A stretch of DNA of 64,000 nt from the NCBI GenBank assembly GCA_016124335.1, contig WGNX01000009.1:1-64000 (forward strand), written 5' to 3'. The position numbers and the translations under genes are program-made. This document shows, piece after piece, positions 56,915-64,000 of this stretch (positions are counted from its first letter, which is position 1; every line of letters begins with the position of its first letter). Under the pieces are notes generated by a model. The model searched no databases. It saw nothing but the letters and a program-made list of their open reading frames with translations, and had not been told where the DNA came from. The stretch is from Alphaproteobacteria bacterium. GTDB lineage: Bacteria > Pseudomonadota > Alphaproteobacteria > CACIAM-22H2.

Positions 56915-58576
56915 ATGGCGCCAAACCTGACAAGGCCGACAAATCCCTGGAAGCCGCAGGCGCTCGCCGCCGGCGGCGCGCCGATGTACGTGCTCGGCAA
57001 TCTCGCGATCGCGGCCGCGTATTTCGCGCTCGCCATGATCGTTTCGCGCTTCTTTGCGGCATATGGCGTTTTCCCGTCGCCGATCTGGCTGCCCGCAAGC
57101 GTTGCGATGGTCGCGGCGATCGGCGGCGGCCTTGGTGCGGCCCCCGGGATTTATCTGGGTGCGCTCGTGGCGAACTACGTCCTGTTCGATCCGCCGATTG
57201 CCGAGGCTGCCGCAATCGCGGCGACGAACTCGGCCGGGCCGCTGATCGGTGCCGCCCTTCTGCGGCGCTGGCATCCGCGGCGCGGCCTGTTCGACAGTTT
57301 TTCGGGCGTCGTGGCGTTTCTGGTGTGCACGACGCTGGTTGCCCCGGCCGTGACGGCCCTGGGTGGCGCCGTCACGCTTACGATCGGCGAACCGTTCGAG
57401 GCGACGAAGTTCTACACGATCTGGATCGGCTGGTGGCTGTCGGACAGCGGCGGCACGCTATTCCTCGCGGCGGCCGCCATGCTGTGGCTCGGCATCGAAA
57501 CCGGCCAGCGCGGCCCGGCCGAACCGCTTGCCCCGCGCGAGGCGGCGGTCTGGCTTGCCGTGGCGGTCGTGGCATTGGCGATCTTCCTGTCGCCGACGAG
57601 CCCGGGGGCGTCGATCCGCTGGGCATTCCCGTTCCTGCTCGTCGTGCCGATCGCGTGGATCGCGCTGCGCATGTCGCTGCGCGCCGCGCTCACGCTCGTC
57701 TCGCTCGTCGCGATCGTCGCAAGTGCGGGCACCGTGGCGGGGTTCGGCCTGTTCCAGACCGGCGCAGGAAATTCGCTCCAGCTCGTCGGCGTCCTCGTGG
57801 TCGTGCTGGCGATGACCGTCCTGACGATCGTGGCGCTCGTCGCCGAACGGCGCAGCGCCGAGGATGCAAACCGCGTCAAGTCGATGTTCCTTGCGACCGC
57901 CAGCCACGAACTGCGCACGCCGCTCAACACGATCATCGGCCTTGCCTCGCTGCTGGCCGAGCCGCGCGGTCAACCGCCGGAAAAGTCGCTCGAATATGCG
58001 CGCGACATCGAGCGCAGCGGCGAGCATCTGCTGGCACTGATCGACGACCTGCTCGACCTGTCGAAGATCGAGGCCGGCCGCGTCGACCTGCGCGAGAGCG
58101 ACGTCAGCCTCGGCGACGTCGTCCAGCACGCGGTCGCCTTCGTAGCGGGCGAAGCGCGGCGGCGGCGGATCGAGATCGCAGTCCCGGCAGGCCCCATTCT
58201 GCTCGCGCGCGCCGACCGGAAGGCGCTGCTCCAGATCCTGCTGAACCTGCTGTCGAATGCGGTGAAATACACGCACGAAGGCGGCAGCATCGTCGTCGAG
58301 ACCAGGCGCGAAATCACCGGTGCTGCCGAGATCTCGGTCGTCGACAACGGCTCGGGCATCGAACCGGACGCGCTTGCGCGCATCTTCACGCCGTTCGAGC
58401 GCGGCAGGCTCGGGGCCGCGCGCGGCGTGCCGGGCACGGGCCTTGGCCTTGCGATCGCCTTGGGGCTTGCACGCCTGCATGACGGGAACCTGACGCTCGA
58501 AAGCGTCGTGGCGCGCGGCACGCGCGCGACATTGCGCCTGCCTTCGGCGCGCGTTCGCCTGGCGGAATCGGGCTGA
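56915..58576 (+). CDS. MASE1 sensor histidine kinase
   Basis: A 553-residue kinase. The N-terminal 310 residues form a MASE1 membrane sensor of about eight helices (PSPIWLPASVAMVAAIGGG, GWWLSDSGGTLFLAAAAM). The HisKA domain has His331 in ASHELRTPLNTIIGL. The HATPase domain has LLNLLSNAVKYTHEGG, DNGSGIEPDAL and GTGLGLAIALGL. The ATG at 56915 has a GAGGA site; a TTG at 56876 is less likely. No response regulator is adjacent. The signal sensed by MASE1 domains is unknown. Confidence 0.88.
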   Translation: MAPNLTRPTNPWKPQALAAGGAPMYVLGNLAIAAAYFALAMIVSRFFAAYGVFPSPIWLPASVAMVAAIGGGLGAAPGIYLGALVANYVLFDPPIAEAAAIAATNSAGPLIGAALLRRWHPRRGLFDSFSGVVAFLVCTTLVAPAVTALGGAVTLTIGEPFEATKFYTIWIGWWLSDSGGTLFLAAAAMLWLGIETGQRGPAEPLAPREAAVWLAVAVVALAIFLSPTSPGASIRWAFPFLLVVPIAWIALRMSLRAALTLVSLVAIVASAGTVAGFGLFQTGAGNSLQLVGVLVVVLAMTVLTIVALVAERRSAEDANRVKSMFLATASHELRTPLNTIIGLASLLAEPRGQPPEKSLEYARDIERSGEHLLALIDDLLDLSKIEAGRVDLRESDVSLGDVVQHAVAFVAGEARRRRIEIAVPAGPILLARADRKALLQILLNLLSNAVKYTHEGGSIVVETRREITGAAEISVVDNGSGIEPDALARIFTPFERGRLGAARGVPGTGLGLAIALGLARLHDGNLTLESVVARGTRATLRLPSARVRLAESG

Positions 58577-58584
58577 AACGAAAC

Positions 58585-58610
58585 GGGCGGCACCTGCAAG
58601 GGCGCCGCCC
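58585..58610. terminator. Bidirectional hairpin between kinase and binding-protein genes
   Basis: GGGCGGC (58585-58591) pairs with GCCGCCC (58604-58610) across a 12-base loop whose inner CC/GG can pair further. It lies between convergent stop codons (58576 and 58636). There is no clear T-run. Confidence 0.55.
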
Positions 58611-58635
58611 GATCCGACCGCCGACGGTACGGCAG

Positions 58636-60228
58636 TTACTTGATGTTCACGTTGCGCAGGAAGAAGTAGTTGTCGGGAGTCTGAACGACGTCGATGTTCT
58701 GCTTCATCGCCCACACGATGGTCTGCTGGTGCAGCGGGATGTAGCCGAAATCGTCGGCGAGCAGCTTGAACGCCTTCGTGATGTATTCCTGGCGCTTGGT
58801 CTTGTCGATCTCCTTGGCGACGAGATCGGTCAGCTTGTCGACCTCGGGGTTGGCGTATCCGCCGTTGTTGAACTGGCCGCGGCTGCGCGCGTTGTCTCGG
58901 CTGTGCATCAGGCTGATCAGCACGTTGTGCGCGTCGTACGTCGCCGGCGTCCAGCCCAGCAGGTAGAACGACGTGTTGAACCCGGGCGCATTGACCTTGG
59001 CGAAGAAGCGCGCGCGGGTCTGCGCGTTCAGGTTCACCTTCATGCCGATGCGCGCGAGCATGCCCACGACGGCCGTGCAGATCGCCTCGTCGTTGACATA
59101 GCGGTCGTTCGGGCAATCGAGCGTCACCTCGAAGCCTTGCGGATAGCCGGCCGCCGCAAGCAGCTTGCGGGCCGCTTCCGGATCGAAGGGCGCCGCACGC
59201 TTGCCGATTTCGGGGACGTAGCCGTTGACGCCCGGCCCGATCAGCGAGCCGATCGGGACCGACTGGTTGCGCATCACGCGGGTCTTGATCGCCTCGACAT
59301 CGATCGCCTGATAGAAGGCCTGACGCACGCGCTTGTCCTTGAACGGGTTCTTGCCTTTGAGGGGCGAGTCCGTCAGCTCGTCGCGCAGCTGGTCGAAGGA
59401 CAGATAGATGACGCGAAGTTCCGGTCCCTGCACGATCTTGAGGCCGGGCGTGCGCGAAAGCCGGTCGTGGTCCTGCGGCGGCACGGTATAGACGAAGTCG
59501 ACCTCGCCGGAAAGCAGGGCGGCCACGCGCGTCGCGTCGTTTCCGATCCGGAAGAATGTCGCCTCCGTGATGTCGTGCTTGGCCTTGTCCCACCAGTTCG
59601 GGTTGGGCACGAGCACTGTCTTGACGTCGGGCTCGCGCAGCTTCAGGACGAACGGCCCCGTGCCGTTCGCGTTGCGCGTGGCGAAGCTCTCTTCGTTTTT
59701 CGTGATGTCGGCCGCGACGACGGCATTGTTCTTCTCTGCCCACGCCTTCGACATGATGCCCCAGACCGTCAGCTGGTCCGGGAAGATCGGGTCGACGCCG
59801 TCGGTGTCGAACTCGACCGTGAAATCGTCGATCTTGCGAATGTCCTTGGCGGTCGCGAAATTCCCCTTGAGGTTCGAGCCGCCCGAAGTGACGCGCTTGA
59901 ACGAGAACACGACATCGTCGGCCGAGAACGGCGAACCGTCGTGGAACTTGACGCCGTGGCGCAACGCGAACCGCCAGACGGTCGGCGCGGTCTGTTTCCA
60001 TTCGGTTGCAAGCGCAGGCTCGAGCTTGAGGCTGGCGTCGCGGCGCACGAGCGGTTCGTAGACGTTCAGCATGAACGTCAGCAGGAACGTCTCGTTGCGC
60101 GCGTAGGGATCCATCGAGTTGACGTCACCGTCGTTCGCCCAGCGGAACGGCTTGGCGGCGACGGGCGAAAGCCCCGCCGAAACGGCGAGAATCGCGGAAA
60201 TCAGCACCCCGAATACGGTCTTTTTCAT
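58636..60228 (-). CDS. ABC importer substrate-binding protein, family 5 (orphan)
   Basis: A 530-residue binding protein with a Sec signal (MKKTVFGVLISAILAVSAGLS..AA-KP). The family 5 signature region is present: GDVNSMDPYARNETF, EWKQTAPTVWRFALRHGVKFHDGSPFSADDVVFSFKR, and the late PLHQQTIVWAMKQ. It resembles the other family 5 protein of this window in architecture but not closely in sequence. No permease or ATPase lies beside it, so it must share a transporter encoded elsewhere or serve sensing. It follows the TPR gene by 68 bases. Confidence 0.9.
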   Translation of the reverse strand: MKKTVFGVLISAILAVSAGLSPVAAKPFRWANDGDVNSMDPYARNETFLLTFMLNVYEPLVRRDASLKLEPALATEWKQTAPTVWRFALRHGVKFHDGSPFSADDVVFSFKRVTSGGSNLKGNFATAKDIRKIDDFTVEFDTDGVDPIFPDQLTVWGIMSKAWAEKNNAVVAADITKNEESFATRNANGTGPFVLKLREPDVKTVLVPNPNWWDKAKHDITEATFFRIGNDATRVAALLSGEVDFVYTVPPQDHDRLSRTPGLKIVQGPELRVIYLSFDQLRDELTDSPLKGKNPFKDKRVRQAFYQAIDVEAIKTRVMRNQSVPIGSLIGPGVNGYVPEIGKRAAPFDPEAARKLLAAAGYPQGFEVTLDCPNDRYVNDEAICTAVVGMLARIGMKVNLNAQTRARFFAKVNAPGFNTSFYLLGWTPATYDAHNVLISLMHSRDNARSRGQFNNGGYANPEVDKLTDLVAKEIDKTKRQEYITKAFKLLADDFGYIPLHQQTIVWAMKQNIDVVQTPDNYFFLRNVNIK

Positions 60229-60296
60229 TCTGGCCCCCTCCGTGGGATTGGGGCACAGACTAGCAAGTCCAATGCCGAATCCAAGCGGGCCTGAGA

Positions 60297-60926
60297 TCAG
60301 TTCGGGCGCCCGAGATAAAGGCCCCGCAAGTCTTGCGCCGCCTTGTCCAATTCGGCGAGGTGCGGGTTCAGCGCAAGCGCACATTCGTATGCCGCAAGCG
60401 CGACCGCCGGATGGCCTTGCCGTAACGCAATCTGGCCAAACCCGGCGAGCGCCCCGTAATGGCGCGGCTCGCGCGCGAGCGTTTCGACAATGTCGGCCAG
60501 CGCGTCGGCATCGCGGGTTTCCATGAAGGCCAACGTGGCGCGCTTGTTCCAGGCTTCCGCCCATTCCGGGAAGCGCACGCAGAGTTCGTCCAGCGCATCG
60601 CGCGCCTTGTTGCCTTCCTTGGCGACGATCTTGCCGATAGCCGTGTGCATCGCCTCGACTGCTTCGGGCTGCGCGTGGTCGGTCCACAGCGCCCAGATCA
60701 GATCGCCCGTCTCCTCGGCCCCGCGCGGCGGCTTGTCGCGTTTCAGCTCGCGGAAAAGCATGTCGAGCCGCTTGGAGGCGCCCGACGGCGGCGGGCGCCC
60801 GCAAAGCTCCAGCACGCGCCGAAGCGTGGCGACCACGTCGGGCTGCGCGGGTACGGCGGCCTTGGGCGGATGGACGGCCGCCTTGCGCCCCGTGGCTTCT
60901 TTGCGTTCCTCGCTCACGACCCGCAA
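60297..60926 (-). CDS. TPR-like repeat protein
   Basis: A 209-residue soluble protein. The first 35 residues are basic and probably disordered. The C-terminal half has two to three TPR-like helix pairs (about 105-195: ALDELCVRFPEWAEAWNKRATLAFME, HYGALAGFGQIALRQGHPAVALAAYECALALNPH). It probably mediates protein contacts; no specific partner is evident. It diverges from the sugar kinase gene across 75 bases. Confidence 0.78.
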   Translation of the reverse strand: MRVVSEERKEATGRKAAVHPPKAAVPAQPDVVATLRRVLELCGRPPPSGASKRLDMLFRELKRDKPPRGAEETGDLIWALWTDHAQPEAVEAMHTAIGKIVAKEGNKARDALDELCVRFPEWAEAWNKRATLAFMETRDADALADIVETLAREPRHYGALAGFGQIALRQGHPAVALAAYECALALNPHLAELDKAAQDLRGLYLGRPN

Positions 60927-61001
60927 TTTCGCGCATCCCGCGCGGCGTTTCTATCTTTTTCGAGAGCCGGGCACGGCGCTTTGGCTATAGTCGCATCCGT
61001 C

Positions 61002-61907
61002 ATGGAACTGCCTTCGAAGAAACGCCTGACCGCAGTCGGCGCCGTCTGCCACACGACGATCTATCGTGTCGACGCGATCCCCGCCCCGCCCGCCAAGATC
61101 CTTGCCGCAGACGCATGCCGGGTGGTCGACGGCATGGCGATTTCGGCGGCCTGCGCCTTCCACCGCCTTGGCGGAAGCGCGCGCATCTGGGCCCGTCTCG
61201 GCGACGATCCGGCGGGTGCGGTGCAGCGCAACGAATTGGCGGCGACCGGCGTCGAGGTATCGGATTTCCGCATGGTGCCGGGCGGCCGCTCGTCGCATTC
61301 GACAGTCGTCGTCGACGCGAGGGGGGACCGGCTGGTCGTTCCCTATCACGATCCAGCACTCGACCGTTCGCCGGACTGGCTTCCGCTCGCGAAGCTCGGC
61401 GAGAGCGATTTCCTGCATGTCGAAGTGCGCTGGCCAGAAGGTGCGCAAGCCGCACTTGCTGCCGCCCGGCGGATCGGCCTGCCCGCGATGCTGGACGGCG
61501 AAACGGCACCGCCGGGCGTTCTTGAACGGCTTGTCCCGCTCGCGACGCACGCGGTCTTTTCCGATCAAGGCCTTCTCGCATTCGCCAAGACCGACGATCT
61601 GGAAACGGCGTTGCGCCGCGTCAGCGCCACGCACGACGGTCATGTCGGCGCCAGTTGCGGGCCGGCAGGCTATATCTGGATTGAAGACGGCGCATTGCGC
61701 CGCGTGCCGGCGCCGAAAGTCGATGTCGTCGACACGCTCTCGGCCGGCGACGTCTTCCACGGTGCGCTGGCTTTGATGCTTGCGGAAGGTCGACCGATGG
61801 AAGCCGCAGCACGCTTTGCCTGCGTGGCCGCGTCGATCAAGTGCACGCGCTTCGGCGGGCGACTGGGCTGCCCCACGCGCGAAGAGGTCGTTGCCGCGGG
61901 CGGTTGA
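61002..61907 (+). CDS. PfkB-family sugar kinase
   Basis: A 301-residue ribokinase-fold kinase. The N-terminal segment has AVGAVCHTTIYRVD, then GMAISAACAFHRLGGSARIWARLGDDPAG, which is PfkB signature 1. The C-terminal signature is VDTLSAGDVFHGALALML, with catalytic Asp in AGD and Ser where DTxGAGD has Gly. The stretch LVVPYHDPALDRSPDWLPL also recalls sulfofructose kinase-like members. The substrate is therefore a sugar or sugar acid, exact identity open. It is convergent with KDPG aldolase, four bases away. Confidence 0.85.
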   Translation: MELPSKKRLTAVGAVCHTTIYRVDAIPAPPAKILAADACRVVDGMAISAACAFHRLGGSARIWARLGDDPAGAVQRNELAATGVEVSDFRMVPGGRSSHSTVVVDARGDRLVVPYHDPALDRSPDWLPLAKLGESDFLHVEVRWPEGAQAALAAARRIGLPAMLDGETAPPGVLERLVPLATHAVFSDQGLLAFAKTDDLETALRRVSATHDGHVGASCGPAGYIWIEDGALRRVPAPKVDVVDTLSAGDVFHGALALMLAEGRPMEAAARFACVAASIKCTRFGGRLGCPTREEVVAAGG

Positions 61908-61911
61908 GCGG

Positions 61912-62553
61912 CTAGGCGCGCTTGAACGCAGAAGCCTGCCTGGCCAGTGCCTCGATCGCCGGCCAGTCGCGGGCGGTCAGTGCGTCTTTGGGCACGATCC
62001 ACGATCCGCCCACCGTCATGCAGTTGGGCAGCGCAAGATAGGCCGGGATATCCGGCGGCCGGATGCCGCCCGTCGGGCAGAAGACAAGATCCGGAAAGAC
62101 CGGTGCGACCGCCTGGAGCCAGGCGACACCACCAAGCACGTTGGCCGGGAAGAGCTTGATTTCGTTGAATCCGACCTGGCGCGCGTACATCGCCTCGCTG
62201 ACGCTGGACACGCCCGGGATGAACGGAAATCCCGCCTCGCGGACGGCTGACGCCAGTTCCGGCGTGATGCCGGGTGAAACGCCGAACGCGGCACCCGCCG
62301 CGCGTGCGCGCGCGACGTCGGCAGCGTTGAGAATCGTTCCCACGCCGATGCTCGCCTCGGGTGCCGCCGCGATCATGGCCTTCACGGCATCGAGGGCCGC
62401 GGGCGTGCGCAGGACGACCTCGAACGCCATCACGCCGCCGCGAACGAGCGCACGCGCAAGATCGCCGGCAATCGACGCGTCCGCAATCGTCAGGATCGGC
62501 ATCACGGGGCCGCGCGCGAGGATCTCGCGCATTGTTCGCTTGAAGGCCGGCAT
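61912..62553 (-). CDS. eda: 2-dehydro-3-deoxy-phosphogluconate (KDPG) aldolase
   Basis: A 213-residue class I aldolase that splits KDPG (or a relative) into pyruvate and glyceraldehyde 3-phosphate in the Entner-Doudoroff route. Glu45 lies in MAFEVVLRTP. GVGTILNAADV is followed by the Schiff-base Lys133 in FNEIKLFPANVLGG. FCPTGGI binds phosphate, and the SW...D end is typical. The ATG at 62553 gives the family length. The edd gene is not in the window. The convergent PfkB kinase could feed it with KDPG from 2-keto-3-deoxygluconate. Confidence 0.92.
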   Translation of the reverse strand: MPAFKRTMREILARGPVMPILTIADASIAGDLARALVRGGVMAFEVVLRTPAALDAVKAMIAAAPEASIGVGTILNAADVARARAAGAAFGVSPGITPELASAVREAGFPFIPGVSSVSEAMYARQVGFNEIKLFPANVLGGVAWLQAVAPVFPDLVFCPTGGIRPPDIPAYLALPNCMTVGGSWIVPKDALTARDWPAIEALARQASAFKRA

Positions 62554-62697
62554 CGCGCGCGCTCTCCCGCTGCTGCATTTTTCTGAACGGATTGGACGAT
62601 AGGCGCGCGGCCGGCATCGGTCAACGCACCGGCGCGGTCGCATGCGCGCGTCGCATGGGCTAAGCTTGCCGATCGACGGAGCCCTGCCAGCCGCAAG

Positions 62698-64000
62698 ATG
62701 ACCGACAAACCCGGCGCACTGCAGCAAGCAACGATCTGGAACCGAATTGTCGCGGCGCTGCGCACACTTGCGGGCGCGCCGGTCTATTCGTCCACGGTCG
62801 GCGGCAGCCCCGGATTCGGCGAGGGGCTCGAAGCGCTGGGCGAGGGGTTTGCGGTCTACGACGCGCGCGACCGCCTCGTCGCGTGGAACGGGCGTTACAT
62901 CATCTATTTCCCGAACGCGCGCCGCCAGATCCATGTCGGCATGCCGTTCGATGAATTGCTCTCGGCTTGCGTCGAGGATCCGGTCTGGAAGGGCTTCGAA
63001 GGCGCGCGCAACCGCTTTGTCGATGCAAGCCGGGCCGGGCACGCGCGGACAGGCGAGCCGGTCGTGCTCGAACTGCCCGGCGATCGCGCGGTCGAGCTGA
63101 CCGAACGCCGCATGGCCGACGGCGGCCGGGTCGTCATCGCGCGTGACATCACCAACGAGCGCATAACGCTGCGCGCACTCGCGCTCAACGACCAGCGCTT
63201 CCGCGACGCAATCGCCGCGATGAACGAGGCATTCACCCTCTACGACACGGACAACCGGCTGATCATCTGGAACGAACGATTCGTCGAGTTCTTCCCGCAC
63301 CTGGCCGGCAAGCTCCATGTGGGAATGTCGCACGAGGATCTGCTGCGCCTCGACGCCGCATCGGGCATCTATACCGATGTCACGGATGCCGATGAAATCA
63401 TGCAGGCCGGGCGGCTGCGGCGCGAGCGGCCCGGCGCGCCCTACGAGATGCGCATGCGCTCGGGCCAGACGATCGAGGGCACGCAGCGCCGCACCGCCGA
63501 CGGCGGGCGCGTTGCGATCTACCGCGACGTGAGCGAGGCGCGAAGAACCCTCAAGCAGCTCGCCGACAGCGAAATCCGGCTTCGCGATTTCGCGCAGGTC
63601 ACGTCCGACTGGTTCTGGGAAACCGACGCCGAGCACCGGTTCACCTTCATCTCCGATCCGCGCGGCGTTCTGGCACTCGACCTCGAAGCGACACTCGGCA
63701 AAACCCGTTTCGAACTGATGGCGCCCGGCGACGATTTTCCGCCCGCCTATATCGAGGCCCATCGCAAGGCGCTTGGCGACCGCCGCCCCTTCCGGGACTT
63801 CGTCTACCCGGCGCGTCTGGGCGGTACGGCCTTGGAATGGGTCGACGTCTCGGGAATCCCGCTTTTCGACGATGCGGGCCGGTTCATGGGCTATCGCGGT
63901 GCCGGCCGCGTCGTCACGGATCAGGTCCGCGCGCGCCGGCGTCTCGAACTCCTGCAAAGTGCCATCGACAACGCCAACGACGCCGTCACAGTGCTCGAGG
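62698..64000 (+). CDS. Multi-PAS (PAS-7) sensor protein, truncated by window edge
   Basis: From the ATG at 62698 the frame stays open to the last base, giving 434 codons without a stop. Two PAS-7 type modules are visible: GEGFAVYDARDRLVAWNGRYI..FP (about 48-150) and MNEAFTLYDTDNRLIIWNERFVEFFP (about 175-280). A third PAS follows (about 300-410, with DWFWETDAEHRFTFIS and VDVSGIPLFDDAGRFMGYRG), and a fourth begins at LLQSAIDNANDAVTVLE. There is no membrane helix so far. Such proteins usually end in a histidine kinase or GGDEF output, which lies beyond the window. Confidence 0.85.
   Translation, partial: MTDKPGALQQATIWNRIVAALRTLAGAPVYSSTVGGSPGFGEGLEALGEGFAVYDARDRLVAWNGRYIIYFPNARRQIHVGMPFDELLSACVEDPVWKGFEGARNRFVDASRAGHARTGEPVVLELPGDRAVELTERRMADGGRVVIARDITNERITLRALALNDQRFRDAIAAMNEAFTLYDTDNRLIIWNERFVEFFPHLAGKLHVGMSHEDLLRLDAASGIYTDVTDADEIMQAGRLRRERPGAPYEMRMRSGQTIEGTQRRTADGGRVAIYRDVSEARRTLKQLADSEIRLRDFAQVTSDWFWETDAEHRFTFISDPRGVLALDLEATLGKTRFELMAPGDDFPPAYIEAHRKALGDRRPFRDFVYPARLGGTALEWVDVSGIPLFDDAGRFMGYRGAGRVVTDQVRARRRLELLQSAIDNANDAVTVLE

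Noticed and set aside
55133..57274. Minus-strand open frame of 713 codons
   Set aside because: It is antisense to dctM, the FMN reductase and the MASE1 kinase; composition is that of a shadow frame.
61912..63957. Full length of the minus-strand frame of 681 codons that contains eda
   Set aside because: Only the last 213 codons match KDPG aldolase. The upstream part is antisense to the PAS sensor and lacks any domain, so eda was started at 62553.

Overview
The window is high-GC, densely coded DNA that reads as an alphaproteobacterial chromosome, most likely Rhodospirillales or Azospirillum-like. Pointers are the PAS_5-type protein, DUF6111, DUF1285 and DUF2237 proteins, the MoxR/DUF58/DUF4159 cassette, PAS-7 sensors, and many solute transporters with Tat- or Sec-exported binding proteins. 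Genes are mostly co-oriented in tight blocks with 4-base ATGA/GTGA overlaps. The organism call is inference from gene content, not a database result.

Layout. 1-1003: the first 14 codons of an IS630-type transposase running off the left edge, a PAS_5 protein, and a decayed second copy of that protein's C-terminal half lying exactly against the 3' end of cca. 1005-7448 (minus): a peptide/nickel-type ABC importer (binding protein, two permeases, two ATPases) followed by cca. 7555-9593 (minus): DUF2237, then a DUF1285 - NUDIX CoA pyrophosphatase - DUF6111 operon, with palindromic intergenic repeats. 9710-16483 (plus): MoxR ATPase, DUF58, DUF4159 and a 700-residue VWA membrane protein. 16480-21165 (minus): a lineage-specific lipoprotein, a DUF985 cupin, a GST and a K+/H+ antiporter. 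21250-24916 (plus): methyltransferase, ispE, gmd and fcl (GDP-L-fucose supply). 24988-31149 (plus): pentapeptide-repeat protein, tRNA-Gln(TTG) and a complete Liv-type amino-acid importer.

31193-39386: lipocalin, a DabA-DabB inorganic-carbon transporter with a divergent LysR regulator, then a cyclic-nucleotide-binding protein divergent from a Cache-type histidine kinase. 39412-47111: dienelactone hydrolase and a NitT/TauT importer led by a ROK regulator (minus), divergent from a sulfatase without signal peptide and a Gfo/Idh dehydrogenase (plus). 47168-50655: a small membrane protein and a DevB-DevC-DevA exporter. 50649-56821: an AroE-like dehydrogenase, a GntR regulator and an isomerase-family TIM barrel (minus), divergent from a TRAP transporter and an FMN reductase. 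56915-64000: a MASE1 histidine kinase, an orphan peptide-binding protein, a TPR protein, a PfkB sugar kinase, KDPG aldolase, and a multi-PAS protein that runs off the right edge without a stop codon.

Two clusters look like uncharacterised catabolic modules. The first is the sulfatase/ROK/NitT locus, where an apparently cytoplasmic sulfatase implies import before desulfation. The second is the AroE-like/GntR/TIM-barrel/TRAP locus, whose dehydrogenase keeps the catalytic Lys and Asp but has lost the two Ser that bind shikimate. No CRISPR array, prophage, rRNA gene or plasmid origin was seen.
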